Shown: in pieces, positions 1 through 13,542 of the stretch
Numbering within the stretch: the first letter of the stretch is position 1
How the letters are laid out: the number at the start of each line of letters is the position of its first letter
NCBI GenBank assembly: GCA_037975125.1
Contig: CM075858.1
Coordinates: forward strand, 70,471,542-70,535,541
Origin: Latrodectus hesperus
Lineage: Eukaryota; Arthropoda; Arachnida; Araneae; Theridiidae
Length of the DNA stretch: 64,000 nucleotides
Reading direction: 5' to 3'
The notes under the pieces: generated by a model
Seen by the model: only the letters and a program-made list of their open reading frames with translations
Databases searched by the model: none
Told to the model about the DNA's origin: nothing
Program-made: the position numbers and the translations under genes

Positions 1-3000
1 CAACGCTTTTAATCATCCTCATCATTACATTATCCCCTTTTTTTTATCTAAATACATCAACATTTCCTAGTTTCTGTAAAAGAGAGTATTAACTATATAT
101 AAATGAGCTGAAATGATTTTATGTGTTTATGGTTCTTTAATTAAATTTATACATGTTTACTGATTATTTTTCTCATGAATTTTCTGATTAAAATTTATTA
201 TAGTAAGCATTTCAATTTGATTTTATCAAAAATATTGACTGGTGTTAAACTAATGAATCATTATTAAAAATCATTAAAAAATATATTTATTTTCTTGCAT
301 AGGATAAATTTTACCTAGTTCTTAATACATAATGCAAATGTAATATTGGCAGTTATATTTGCGTAATGTTTTTAAGATTTAACAGTATTGTTTTGTGTGT
401 TAAAAAATTATATTACACAAAAATGTAATTTGTATTAAATAAATAAGCATGAATTTCTAATAAATTTACTAAAATTAGGTAGTTTATTGTATTAATAATA
501 TTGCATTTTTAATAATGATATACATTTACATGCATAAATTTTAATAATACAAATAGTATATTTCCTGATGCTTAAAGTGGTTAACATAAAAGGTAAATAT
601 TACTTATTTTATTCAATGCGGTGTATGTTTGCAAAGATAAAATATTTTTTTTAAAGAAATAACACTGAATCGAGAAATGCTACAAAAGGAAAATCCTCAG
701 AAAATTGTGTTATTAAGTGATTTTAATTCACTTATGCTAAATTAGAAGCAAACGATTTTGAGCTTAAATTACAAATTGAACTTTCATTATTATTTTCTTT
801 TTTAATTTTCCTTAAGCAAATTATCCATTTTATGGTATCACACATTAATTCAGCATGTTATTACAAATATTTTATTTTAAATGTATTTAAGAAAAAATTA
901 CCTGCTTAATTTTTTAAAGATATATTTAATTGACTGATTTACATAATACACAAATCATTTCATACAAGAAGTGAAAGTGTAAGAAAACATTACAATACTA
1001 CTTACATTTAATTTAAAACATAAATGGAATCCTGTATATAATTAGACGATGGATGAAATGTTTTCGCTCCTTGCGTATGAAGCTATGCTTAAAAGAAAAG
1101 AATATTTTTCCAGTTACAGAATTTAATAATAGTGGAATTGCTAAACAAAGTTATAGGCTATAAAATGTAATTCAAAGCTTAAATACTTATGTTGCAATAT
1201 CGATTTTCAGTTAGAGGTATATTTATTTGTACAGAACACTATAAATATTCTTATACAGTGAAAAATAAATGTTAAAGCAATACTCTTTATCATTTCACCA
1301 GAATAAAATTACAGTTTGAAATTAAATTGATACAGTTTTGTTTTTAAAAAGACAAGCGAAAATAAATTATTAAAGTTTCACACATAACAATACTCTAGTT
1401 CAGGAAAAATAATTTATTAAAAATCAATTGTTATTTTAATAGAACTATATTTTCGAATTTTCTTTTCTCTTTCTCTAATATTTCATTAAAAATTTCAGGA
1501 AAAATATCATTTGTCTTTTGAATTGTAAAATTAAATATCTTCAAATAGTGAAGCATTATAATAAGATAACCAAAGTAAATATGTATATTAATGTAGTCAT
1601 AAATGTTATAATAAACATATATTAGCTATACATTAACATATTCTGCAATTTTTGCAGCAAACTTCTCACAACAAAATTGAAGAATTTCTTTAATTAAAAT
1701 TTTTTAGCTTATACAACTATTTTATAATTATACTATATATATTTATCAGATTAGTTCACACATTATTAGTAAATCACATACTGTAATTATCTTTGATTTT
1801 TGATCATTATTCTACTCAACGAAAATCATTTCTCTTTTTAGGGTCAAGTGACTGTACTGTGAAATTAAATAAGATAATTTTATTTCTGCATTATGAAGTG
1901 CTCAAAAGAATAATCTTTTGAATCGTTCATGATTACATTACTTCTATGAGATATTTCTTAAAATTTGAAAAAAAAAATAAAATTCTACCAAAAGATTTAG
2001 AATTTTGAAAAAATCTAAATATTATAGAATTTAATTTAGATTTAATGTATAATTAAGATGTAAGATAAGTAAGAGAGATGTATAATTTAATTATTATTAA
2101 TTTTGTAGAATAATTAAATTTAGTTTAGAAAAAAATTTTAATTTATAATAAATTGAATCACTTAATTTCAATTTTGAAAGATTTTTTTTTCAAATAGAAA
2201 TCTCTTAGAAAGACTCAAGAGAAAAATTGGGCTCATTCAAAATAATAATAATAAATTCGTTTCTCGAAACAATCCAGATTTTCAGCTAGAAAGAAAATGA
2301 ATAATTTTATTTTAAGTAAAAAATAAAGAAACTAATTCTTGTTGACAACAATTATCATAGAAATGTGTTTGTTTTGAAAAAAATAGGTTAATAAATACAC
2401 TTCATAATGAGCATTGAATGCTGGTATGCAAAACTGTTATTTTCGGTTTCTTGCAATGACACACACATACACACACAAATGTGTGCGTCTATGTATTGCA
2501 TAAATAGATAATAACATTTAATAGGCCTACTTGCTTTTTATAGTCACATTGCTTTCTATTTTGAATAATCTTGGAACAATCGTAGCATTAATTAACAAAC
2601 GGAAAACAGAAAAAACATTTGATTTTACTAAACCAAAGTATAGAAATAGCACCTCATGGTAAAATCCATAGTATGAATACAGATGCAAGGAATTAAATTT
2701 TAATCTAATGTCTCTCACACATTCAGTAGTTTACCATGTATGGCTTTATAACAGCAAATATATTTGAATATTCTTTAATTCTTGGATTTTTCGGTTAGTT
2801 TTCCCGTTGATTCTTTTTGCATTGAAATGCTGAATTGCTAGAGATTGCTATTTCTTCTTTTGAATAGATTTCAAATAATAAGAAACTTAAGATATGAATT
2901 ATAAAATAATAATTGTGAATCTGAATGTAATATTCAATTTATATTCTAGCTTTAGTTAATGAGTAGCTAATTGTTATATATGTAATATCTACTCGTCACA

Positions 3001-3637
3001 ATTACACTTTGAAACTAAATTCGTTTCTATATTGTGAAGCGCGAAGCGATAAAGTAATGGTAGTATTTTATTGAACAACAAAGTGTAGTATTAATAATGA
3101 TAGCAATGCATCAATTCAATATTAAATAAATAACAAAATTATTTTTTTATAAGTGAAGCAGCTACTTCATTGGCGTAGGCATGAATGCACCATATGGTAC
3201 TAACGCCCACAGCAAAAATATTATTATTTACAATTTTTTACTATCATATATTTAAACTAGCCTACTAATTTATTTCTATTTTGCAAGTACCATATTTTTT
3301 ATTGTTGTTCTCATGTCCATAGATTCAGCAAAAATAAAAAGAAAATTATAAATCACTAGATAGCAACAAAAGTGATAACAACACCATATTTTATTTTCAC
3401 ATACATTTAAAAGAGATTATAGTTATTAGATTTTTTTAAAATTTGTTTAAGAAACAGCGAATTGCTCTAGTGAAATGAAACAGAGCTATGGCATAAATGT
3501 TTCACCTTCAATTGAAGATTCTCATCCAATTATTAAAAATTAATCTTTCTGCAATTAATACTTAATGAGATGAAAAACATGGAGTTAAATATGTTTCAAA
3601 TTGATAAGTTATACTAATCAGAGTTTTTTTTTACTTG
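1..3637. other. AT-rich non-coding stretch
   Basis: I see no gene here. The stretch is strongly AT-rich with stop codons in all frames. It holds a short CA/TG-rich patch at about 2460-2490 and the first copy of an old diverged repeat (1040-1310). A 63-codon open frame at 2527-2718 (minus) has no recognisable motif and is treated as chance. Confidence 0.6.
1040..1310 (+). repeat. Ancient diverged repeat R1, copy a
   Basis: This segment aligns by eye, with many substitutions and small gaps, to 14890-15175. Shared landmarks in the same order are 'cagaatttaa', 'agtg.aattg', 'gttagag', 'acagaac.ctat' and a final AAAATAAAT followed by an ATTT-rich end. It is one of three blocks (R1, R2, R3) that recur in the same order, so it may belong to one large old duplication. 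No coding frame survives in either copy. Confidence 0.5.
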
Positions 3638-3639
3638 TA

Positions 3640-4436
3640 CAGGGCGATCTTATTTTAAAGTGACAGTGTTTGGAACGCCCTGTAGCGCGATCTAATAGCA
3701 GAAATGGCACCAAACTTGGTATTTGGACTAATCAAAACACGGGAAAAGGGATTCCTTGAAAAATAAAAGATAATTCCAAAAATCACCGCTAGGGCAGTTT
3801 GTGCCGTTTTACACTGTATAAAATGTGAGAAAAGGAAAATACTAATACACACAATCGTACAGTTAAATTATTAATGATTATTTACTACATTAGACTTCCC
3901 CGGTGAGGAATTAGATCGCATTCAATGTGAGCACAGTTCTCAGAAATAACACCGTGAATTCTGTGTACAACGTTCTCCATAGACGCACGTAACAGTACGA
4001 AGAATATTCTGCACTGTCTTTGTTATGTTGTCCTTTAGAATAGACAAATTTGATACTCCACCAACATAAATGCACGTTCCGGTAACGTGAGAGGCACCGC
4101 CAGTGGAGCTCGTTTACTGCAGCTGAGATTATTTGTCGGAGCTGGATACTACTTGCTTTTATAGCCCCTATAACTGGCGCTGTCATCGCACAACAATTGC
4201 ATTTTACTTTGATACACTTGTTTTGTGCTAAAGTTGTACAAAACAAGTGTATCAAAGTAAGCTACAGCAGCGCCATAAATTGCCCTAGCCGAAACTTTTG
4301 GAGCTCAAAATTTGTATTACGAATTTCTTTTCCCCGTGTTTTGATTAGTCTAAATACCAAGTTTGGTGTCATTTGGCTATTAGATTGCGCTACAGGATGC
4401 TCCAAACACTCTGTCACTTTGAAAAAGATCACTCTT
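3640..4436. mobile_element. Tc1/mariner-type MITE with long inverted repeats
   Basis: The element is 797 bp. Its left end (from 3640) and right end (to 4436) are inverted repeats. About 120 bp match well, sharing the reversed blocks 'caaagtgacag' (allowing one mismatch) and 'ctaatcaaaacacgg'. Weaker similarity extends to about 3820 and 4262. Both sides are flanked by TA (3638-3639 and 4437-4438), the target duplication of Tc1/mariner elements. There is no transposase. The middle, about 3950-4180, is richer in GC than its surroundings and carries a 114-codon open frame on the minus strand without known motifs. It may be a captured or ancestral internal segment. A perfect hairpin sits at 4204-4260. 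Confidence 0.8.
4204..4260. repeat. Perfect 23-bp hairpin inside the MITE
   Basis: Bases 4204-4226 are the exact reverse complement of 4238-4260, with an 11-base loop (4227-4237). It lies off-centre in the MITE at the inner limit of the right terminal repeat. It could be a second, smaller inverted repeat or a fold-back formed during an internal deletion. Confidence 0.9.
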
Positions 4437-4439
4437 TAT

Positions 4440-5725
4440 ATAATTATTATATCATGATAAATTTTAAATTATATATTATTAATATGTGTATTATGCGACA
4501 TTTTCCCTTGAAAGAAGAATTTGTCAACATTAATATCTAAAGTGGTGGATGATTTTGAAACCTTTGGATCTTACTAAATTGTTTTACTTTGCTGATTCAG
4601 TTTAAACCTCACAATGATAGGAAATGGATTTGTGAGGACATTTTTGCCAAACGAATTCTTGTATAGTTTCAAATAAAGGACATCACTTGAAAATTAATTT
4701 TTTTGTTAAACTAGGACTTTAAACACTTAATGATATTTAACTGGTATAATGTGAATATAACACTTAATGATATTTAACTGGTATAATATTGTGATAGGTG
4801 ATGATTCTCCTTCTTCGTAATGAAATTTGAAAATAGAGAAAGTGGTGGAAAAATTCAAAAGTATTTGTGAGACCATTTAGGAACAACATAAAAGATTAAA
4901 GCTGTTATGAATCATTTAAATAAATGTTTTTTCTTTAACTTCTGGAATTGCTTTTTATAAATGTCCCATAGCTCAGCAAAAACTAAAAAAAATTATTTAA
5001 TTAGCTTTATGGATAATAATAGAAAAGTAACTGAGTGACTGGTATCTAATTTGTAGTCTTATACTCCAAAACAACGATTTTGATATGGGTTCACATTGAC
5101 CCCATTTTGAAAAGGCCTTAAAATTTAACATAAACCAAACTAATGTTCACATACTGCAAGCATTATGTAAAGCTTTGATTTGTTTCACATAGTACCTATG
5201 TGGATGTTGATATTCTTGACCCATAACTTTAAAGTATGTTTAGTAGCTTTAAGGCCTGATAGCTAACCCTCTTTTACTCAAAGCATGCAATTCTAATGAC
5301 ACAATTAAATAGCGTGAATGAATCATGATAAAATTTTAATCTAGGTAGTCATAGAAGTATTATCCCATTCCACAAAAAAGTGCAGATTTGGCGCAGTCAG
5401 GTTATTCAAACTTATTGAACTTTAGAGTTTTGATGAATATCAATAATGGAAATAATTTCTTGGACAGGTACTTTCATGTAGCACTGATTTTCATGTTAAG
5501 TTTTCATTTTCCAGTAGCTTGGGCTATTATCAAAAAATAAAATAACTTTTAGATGACAGATAGCAAAAGATTTTAATTTTTTAACAGGCTAAAAAATTTT
5601 AAATAATATCCAATTATTTAAATTTTTCTACGCCTTTTTATATATCTAAAGTTAAAAAAAACAATATTTTTACATATTCTTATATATTTCTTAAAAGAAA
5701 AGTAGGAAAATAATCTAATGTATTA
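4440..5725. other. Non-coding stretch between two MITEs
   Basis: No gene is supported. The region is slightly less AT-extreme at 4500-5500. Short coding-like peptides appear in shifting frames (for example at 4830-5000 and 5400-5520), which could be a very old transposon remnant, but I recognise no motif. A 37-base-period duplication lies at 4722-4787. Confidence 0.4.
4722..4787 (+). repeat. Short tandem duplication, period 37
   Basis: A 29-base unit starting 'aacacttaatgatattt' occurs exactly at 4722-4750 and again at 4759-4787. The 8-base spacer between them is unique. Confidence 0.95.
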
Positions 5726-5733
5726 CATCTGTT

Positions 5734-5978
5734 GGCACAGGTGCCGTATAATCCATGATGCTAAATTCTGAGATTGGCGATTTTTCGGCGGATTTTCTTA
5801 TGGATCTGGCAATCTCGTTTTTGTTAAGTCATACATATAAGAATTATGCAGAAAATTCAATTTTGGTAACCCTAATACTTACGGAATCGCGCATCTCACG
5901 ATACGTCATCTTGTCAACATTTCTTCATAGCAAAAAAAATTAAGAATTTGAAACCAAGGATTATACGGCACCTGTGCC
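5734..5978. mobile_element. 245-bp MITE with perfect 21-bp inverted ends
   Basis: Bases 5734-5754 (starting GGCACAGGTGCC) are the exact reverse complement of 5958-5978. The first 12 bases are nearly self-complementary. The flanks CATCTGTT (5726-5733) and CATATGTT (5979-5986) match at 7 of 8 positions. This fits an 8-bp target duplication as made by hAT or P-type elements. A 62-codon open frame inside has no motif and is probably chance. The superfamily is an inference from the duplication length only. Confidence 0.75.
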
Positions 5979-5987
5979 CATATGTTG

Positions 5988-8821
5988 TATGCTTCTTTTT
6001 AAAGTTCCCATAAACAATGGTCTATATTTTTGAATGAATTTGCAATTCATCAAAAATGCTTATAGCTGATAATTGAAAAATAAATTAATGTCTTATTGAA
6101 AACCTAATTAAATAAATTAATTTTAGTTGAAAATTAATGAAGTTTAATTAAATTATTTAATGTTAACTTCATGCAATTCTTGTATTAATTATTAAACGTG
6201 AAATGTGTTGGAAATTAATTTTTACAATGGAATGAAATAATATCATAAATCACTATAGCTTTTGAATTAATTTCCTAAATTTGTTGCAAAGATTAATTAC
6301 GTAATTATCATAAGAATTTGCAACACTTAATAATAAATATTTGGTTTAAGTACATAAGTTATTTTTTAAGAAATTTCCCTTATAATATATAGATAATTTA
6401 TTTTACTTAGTATTGCGAAGAAGCAATACAGACTAATAATTATAATTGTTAAAAATTATCTTTAACATTTTTATTATTAGTTTCCTAAATAACTCACATA
6501 TCATCCTAATTGACATTCTAAAGTCATAAATTTAAAATTTCCTATCTTCTAACTAAATTTGTAACGATAATTAATAGCATGCTTAATTACAGCGTGGGAT
6601 TTCTAGCAACGCAAGGGAATATAAAGATTTCCCTGTAAAGAAACAAAAAAAATAAAGTAATAGATAGCGCCGTATGTGAACAATAAATGTCTCCATATAA
6701 AATATTTTTAACTCAGAAAACGGTTTTAACTTAAGTTGGAAAGGATTTAAGTCCCATTAAATTTAGAAATTTATTCTTTCGATCAGCTCTCTTTTGAATC
6801 TTTAGAACAAAAGTATTGTTCGAAATGCTAGGCTTTTGGACAATATTATCTATCTTTTTAATGCAAAATAACCTGATCTTATCTAAATCATTTATTAATA
6901 ATGTTTTACGTGTCAAGCTGAGCTCAAAGCTTCTTTTAGGTATAAAGTTCCTAAGCAAAGTTAAATTAGATGATTGCCAGTTAAAGTTACAAACGATAAG
7001 AGAATTGTTTTTTTAAACCTTTTTCACAGCATTGTTTATGGTAATGTAGATAATAAATATTCTATACAGTGCCTACCAGAACAAAAATTGTTACTACCAG
7101 CTGAAAATAACAGGGCTTAAGAGAATGCTAACTTGATGAATGAAATTGATTTTAAAAAATAAAATTGAGTTAATTGAAATTAATTGACATTTTTTATAAT
7201 ATTACATTCATAAAATTAATGAAATATTTGTCTATTTCTCTTACATTAATAATAACATGAATGATATCATACAAAAAATTAAGTGATATTCACAAACTTG
7301 CATACTAATCAGAAAAATAATATGGAATAATAAGTACCATTCATACTGAAATATCTGTACAAAAATGATAAAATTACGTTTAAATAATTGAAAGTTATAA
7401 AGAATGAAAATAAAATAGTTAACTGTTGGTATAAATTCAAAAATGCGCTAAATGCCATTTTTAATTTATATTACAAAAGAACATTACAAAAATAAAAAAC
7501 TATTTAATCAACAAAATTACTATCCTATTATATTCTTCTGAATTATTCTTTAAGAATAATATGTGTTTTAAATCTTATATTAAGCAATCATCAAATATTT
7601 AGTCATTAAATTTGGAAAAAAACTTTAACTAATCATTTTGAGAAAAAGTTACTATATTTTAAAAGAAATTAAATTAGTTGCATAAAGTCTCAACATTTTT
7701 CACCTATCCGAAAATATAAGTTAAAAGATTAAAATGTTTTCTTAATAGCATGCCAGTAAATCAAAATCATTTTTTAAAATTTTATGTCTAATATAAATGC
7801 AATTTGCGTAGGATAATATTATTATAATAATGCATACTGTTAATTGGAAAGTATGATTTACATGAAATTTAGACTAAATTTTAGACGAAAGGAAAAATTT
7901 CATTATCTGCCTATTTTACGCAAACATATTTTTTTTTAAAAAAAGGAAACAGCTATTTTTGAGCACACACTCGTAGAAAGAAAATAAATTGTCATATTTA
8001 GAATAAATAAAAACAATTTAATAATATCCACAACATTCGTAAGGGGAAAACAACTTTAACAATTATAACGCCTCGACTTATCGGTAATAACACTTAGAAT
8101 AAACACATTTATTTATAATGAAATCTATTTATAGCATGGTCAATAATATAGCCAAATGCAAAAAGCTTTCTATAAATCTAATAAAATAAAAAAATATTTC
8201 AATCAAATTCCGTTAATAAGCAAATAGTCTAACAAAGTAGAAAGATATTTTCATTTCAATCAAATTCAATAAATAAGCAAATTTTCAATATTTTTTATAA
8301 TTTTAACATCGAAAATACCTTAAATAACTCAAGTAGCTTTTTAAATTAATTTTATCAACCGTTGATTTTAAAAAGTTTTCTCCAATCGTTTATTTATTAT
8401 AACTTTGATTAACAAAAATTTCACCGTAATATGATCGCGTTACTGTATATGCTTGTGGTTCACAGAATACTATTTTATACAAGAATATATTATATAGTTT
8501 ACAATGTATACAAATATTATTTATGTAATCATTTAAGTCATATTATGAATACATCATTAGATAAATTATAGGTACAAGATCTAAACTAAAAGCAATTTTA
8601 AGTTAGTACTTACCTACTAATTACAATAAGTATTTCACAATAAATAAAATGATGGATGGTATGACTATTTTGTGCTATATGTGATTTTTGTCATTGATGT
8701 TGCTTTCAGATAGCCTTAATTTTGCTACTTAAAACTTATAATAAATATCTTTCGGTTTTTAAAGGACCCTTCAGTTCTATTTAATTGTATAAGATCCCTA
8801 TATAATATTTTCAACAAATTT
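5988..8821. other. AT-rich non-coding stretch
   Basis: I see no gene. Two overlapping opposite-strand open frames at 6731-7016 are short and motif-free. The block 6535-6990 is a copy of repeat R2. Confidence 0.55.
6535..6990 (+). repeat. Ancient diverged repeat R2, copy a
   Basis: This aligns with gaps to 17388-17850. Shared ordered landmarks include 'gataattaatag', 'cttaatt', 'aaaataaagta', 'gtatgtgaa', 'aaatgcta', 'attaat.atgttttacgtgtcaa' (in altered form) and 'aaattatattatg' against 'aaattagatg'. Divergence is high. No common reading frame is kept. Confidence 0.5.
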
Positions 8822-8829
8822 ACTTAAAA

Positions 8830-9139
8830 TTTTTTTATCCAGTGGCGGGCACACAAGGTTGACTGAACCCTATGCCACAACAAGGCCAGAAACTGCTACT
8901 CATTTATCGTTACCCAGCGAGCACCTGTGAACCAAGTCACGGAGGCGAGTAGCGTTACCCGCGCCATACCACCACAAACCCGTTGGGTGGTATAGGGTGG
9001 GCCGCATCCATACAACAACACAAAAGAAAGGACAGAGAGAACAAAGTAGGAAAGAAACATCCATGCCCGAACCGGGATTCGAACACGGGACCAACAGCTC
9101 AGGAGTCAGGAACGCTAACCACTCAGCCAATCGGTCGGC
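8830..9139 (-). mobile_element. tRNA-derived SINE
   Basis: Read on the minus strand, the element starts at 9139 with a tRNA-like head. It has an A-box-like TGGCTGAGTGGTTAGCG and a B-box-like GTTCGAATCC, then a GC-richer body of about 230 bp, and ends in an A-run (T-run at 8830-8837). Identical 8-bp flanks ACTTAAAA at 8822-8829 and 9140-9147 are the target duplication. The head would act as an internal RNA polymerase III promoter. An 84-codon open frame across the SINE is not a gene. The intact duplication suggests a fairly recent insertion. Confidence 0.88.
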
Positions 9140-9149
9140 ACTTAAAAAA

Positions 9150-12100
9150 TACAAGTTATTAAAATTCTTATACGATTTAGATAAGCAAGATATTAATATT
9201 TATTTTAGTTGGAATTGTTTTTGTAATGGCATAAGTATAAATTTATTCATTTATCTGAATATATTTGCATTTTGTATGTAGTCCAAGATAACTATCTCTA
9301 TGTAATCTGTTTTATTCTCACATTGTAAGCGATAAAACTAAAAAAATAGCTATGCACCATTGTGGTAAATTTGTATAAATCAATATCTAACATTCATTGT
9401 TTAATAGTGTTTGGGATCATATTTGTAATCTTTCAATTAAAAAAAGGGTTTTCCTCAGATGTTCGCTGGTAGGATAGTAAACAGATTTCCCAGTATTTAG
9501 GAGGATTAGTTAATACATACATAGAGTATTTAGGACATATTTCCTTAGTAATTAGCTATTTTAAGAAAGAAATGTTTTTAATAATTTTACATTAGTGAAT
9601 GTAATAGGAAATGCCAAATTAACTTTTTTCCAAACATTACTGATAGTTATTTATGATATGATTCATATCACACACTATATATTCATACAAATATATTTAA
9701 TAATATTTACAATATTAATAGCTATTCTTACTAGAAATAATTAAAATAGTGAAAAACTGTGAAAACAATGGAAAACACAAATATGCATCCAAATTAGCTT
9801 TTGATACAATTCGAAATTGCTTTCCATGTAAACAATATCAAATAATAACAGCATGTTAATTTTTTACCAAAAGTAAAATGTGTTATATTAAGATCATCAT
9901 GTCATGTTTCCTTTTGTTAACTTTTTACCTTTCAAACTTGTTATTGAAAAGTTTTATTTCTTATAAACTGAATTAAAATAGTACCACATTATATGAGTTA
10001 CTTTTACTTTGTTCATGGAACTTTTTTTCGATGAAATATATTGTATCAAGAATAATAGACATTAATATTTAAAAATGTTTTAAAAATCCAAATAACTGAT
10101 TTACTTAGTATATTTTCATCACTCTTGGTTGACATCTGTATAATTTAATATGTTTTAAACAATGTGTGTTACATTGTCTTTTTTATTCAAAAGATTCTAC
10201 AAATAGTGTATTTTTATCTGACATGAAACTCAAGATAAGATCTCATGTATTCAACAAGAAAAATCAAAATTATTACGGTATTAACTGTTTAAAAATTCCC
10301 TTTAATTAAGAAAGTATTAAAATTCAAAGTGTTTTTCATCTGTGTTCCAACACGTTTCTTGTTGGGACTTTTAGTGAAAAGTTTAAGCACATAAGTTGCC
10401 ATTAATTAATTAAATGCTTTTTTCAAAAATAAAAGTATATTGTAATTTTTGGTTTTTTTTAAATCTAATGCACAGAGAAAGAGTATTTTCTACCCATTGG
10501 AAGTGATTTCTCATGTCTAGATATTTTCCAGCAATTTTGAATTTTGGAGAAAATTATAAAAAATTCGATTGACAAGCAGAATAAGTATTTATACACATAA
10601 CATTTGCGTTTCATTAGCCGTCGAATTTCTGTAAAGGGTTGAATTGAGAAAACTTTTTATTATAAAATAACTCATATCTGAATACATGTTTTTGAGAAAC
10701 ATAAGATAAAATCTTTCATAATTTTCTTAAAAAGTCCATAATTAATTTAAAACATAATTATTGACAAACTTTGATCTTCTAAATTTATTTCTATAGATTG
10801 TTTGCTAGTGACTTTTCGTACCCAAGTTCAGTAAAAATTAATAAAAGATAGTTGCTTAACATTTCTAAATAGTAAATATCAGAAAAATGTAAAATGAATT
10901 AACTTGCGGAATGACAATTTATCATAAGTTGAAAACACAAATGGATTATGTATTCATTTATTTAAATTCCTAGTAGTAAAAGTTAATTAATAATATATTA
11001 AATCTATTCGTTTTTTAAAATATTTTACAGAAATTCACACAAGATTGTAAATTAATTATAAAAATCCAAGCATATTTGTAATCTTGAAAACAACAAAATG
11101 TTTGTTGGTTATAAAAATCTTATAAGCAATATATCTTGGAAAATGAATTAATGTGATAAGGCATGTAATAAATTTCTGAAGGAATTACCAACGCACCAAT
11201 AAAAAATATCTTCCCAAAATGAAATTTTTATATTATATACACCACCATGATAAATTTAAAGCTGAAGTGAAATATGTGTCTACCAACTTTATAAATAAAT
11301 TTGATTTATTAACGTTAGATACTGTATTGTCCTATCAGGTTGCCTAGCATCATTCTCGGTTAGGAATCTGTAATAGTGAGATCGAGGTTTTCGATCAGCC
11401 GAAAGTATTATCAGCACCTTTTCGTTTCCGCCTCACGCTGTAAAACTGAATTTCTTGCTATTAATCACCTCCTTTTATCGTTAGCTGTCTGTGTGATTAT
11501 CGAAAGCAAAGAATTTTGTGTAAGCCATACAGAATGATACATGGAGGTTAAACTAGGAATATAGTAGGGGATAAGTTTATAAATCGAAAAATTGTTAAAT
11601 AATGGTTGTTTGTAACCAGACAGTTTAATAGTGTAAGAAATTAAAATATACTGCAATCACTAATGTTTAGATTTAAAAAAAAATTAGATTTCGAGAAATA
11701 GGAAATTTCCCTCTAGTATTCTAGTAAGAAGAATTATATATTAAATCCTTTTCAAAAAAATTAGAATAATTATAATAGAAAATTTTATAAATGAATAATT
11801 TCAAAAAGGTCATAGATGTTTAGGAAAAACTTTTTGAGGAATATAAAAAATAGCTTACAGATATTAATAATGAGTTTTATAAACAGAAAATGTTTTAATA
11901 ATAAATCTTAGAATGTTAAAAATTTTAACGAAATGAATCAGTGTCAAAATATATATGTTAAAAATAACACTAAATCTCTTTTTTATCAGAGAAATATCTT
12001 TTATGGAAATGTAAAATATTTCCTAGAAAAAAACAAAAAAAAAATTAATTTTTATATGCTTGATTTAGAAATTTTGTAAATGATATTGAAATTTTTTATC

Positions 12101-13542
12101 ATATTCATTGAGATAAAATGTTCAAATATAAAGTCCTATCCATGTTTTAAATAATTTTTTATTCTATGCTTATACAAGATTACCCTTACTTAATACTTAA
12201 TTAAATTGTAAAGAAAGAAAATTGGTTATCATTATTTCAGATAAAAATAGGATATCGATCAAATATATAGCTTATGATTTACTCTTAATCTACTTTTTAT
12301 TTATTTTCAATATGATCATTGAATAATTTCTGCGTCATATTTTTTTAGATTAGAATTTATTTCGTAATGATATAATATTTCGACATTGCAAAATATAAGA
12401 ATCTGTTTGTTTGTTTATAAACATATTGTGTGAGCTTTTCAGTAATCTTTTATATAATAATACACTCTATTTTTCGTCGCGATAGAGAAAAGAAAATAGT
12501 ATTACTGTTATTTTCATTTAAGTTATGCTGTCATTATTCTTTAATCAGTATGATTTCGTATTTTAAAATGATAATGTATAAATAGATTGCTTTGTTTATA
12601 ACATTTTTGTTTAGTTTCAAATTAAAATGACTATCTATTCATAAATAAGTGATTCAATAAAAAATTGCATAAACATAAAAATTTATAATGTCTAAAATTT
12701 ACTGTTAATATGAAATGTCTAAAAATTTATGTGAATGTAATTTATTGTAATTTTTTAATTATTAATTCAGCCAAACTCTCTTAGAAAATTCCCTATTGTA
12801 TGACCAAATTTATTTCATTTACATAATTACTTTGAATTAATAATTATCGATAAAATGTAAAAGCTTTTATTTAAGGCTTTATAATGATATGTGTCTCATT
12901 TTTAGAATCTAATTGAATTCTGATTCAATTGTCAAAAATTAACATCATATAACACTGTCTCATTTGCCTTACTTGTCGCAATTATTTAATTATTTTTTAT
13001 GTAAAACAATACTTCATATTGCACCATAAATTGTTTCTAAATTCTTTTGTGCTTATTTCAACCATTTGTTGAAAATTTCATATTTCTTTTAATTTTATTC
13101 ACCAATCCAGAAATAGTGTGTTTATTTGACCCATAAGAAAGCCATTTTGTTAAGAGACACTATTTACATTTATCTTTGACAGTATTTGACGATTTTCCGT
13201 TGGTGAGTAGAAGTTTAGAATGGATTACGCTAATACTTTACTGTAATGCTGAAGTGCAGATGGTAGTTAGAATTTAATGGAAATTTTTTATGGAATATCA
13301 AGAACATTTTTTTTAAATTATGTTTGTTTGGTGCAAAATAAAACATATTTTCACCAAATATACGTAAAATATTATTAAATATGGTTTTGTGAGAATTTAT
13401 ATCAAGTTAAGGATGACAGAGTTGTGAAAACACTAAAAAAATTGAATTTTTGTTGCTTCCTATTCATGTGATTTGCATTTAAACTCAATGTAAGTAATCT
13501 AATTCTTTCATTGAATTTAATTTTCAAAATTATTTTCCAAAA
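9150..13542. other. AT-rich non-coding stretch
   Basis: No gene is visible. The only structure I see is the R3 repeat block beginning near 11145. Its less AT-rich core is at 11330-11530. Confidence 0.55.
11145..12000 (+). repeat. Ancient repeat R3, copy a
   Basis: This block aligns to 18870-19640 and, in its core, to 32570-32960. The three copies share in order a 'gat..gataa.gca.gtaataaattt..gaaggaat'-type start, a GC-richer core, 'aactgaattt...tattaatcac' and 'ttatcga' or 'ttttcga'. The core (11330-11460) is the best conserved part. No frame is open in all copies, so the shared element is either non-coding or a long-dead gene segment. Confidence 0.6.

Noticed and set aside
3911..4255. A 114-codon minus-strand frame in the MITE
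   Set aside because: No recognisable domain, and its start lies in the perfect hairpin. Kept only as a note on the GC-richer interior.
4440..5560. A decayed transposase on the plus strand
   Set aside because: Short coding-like peptides exist, but no catalytic or DNA-binding motif could be recognised in any frame, so no pseudogene is called.
9060..9141. A functional tRNA gene
   Set aside because: The cloverleaf is imperfect (acceptor stem mismatched, no clear anticodon loop) and the sequence continues into a SINE body with A-tail and target duplication.
8900..9154. An 84-codon minus-strand frame containing VVVWMRPTLYHPTGLWWYG
   Set aside because: It lies wholly within the tRNA-derived SINE (8830-9139), is read through the Pol III head and body, and is not a gene.
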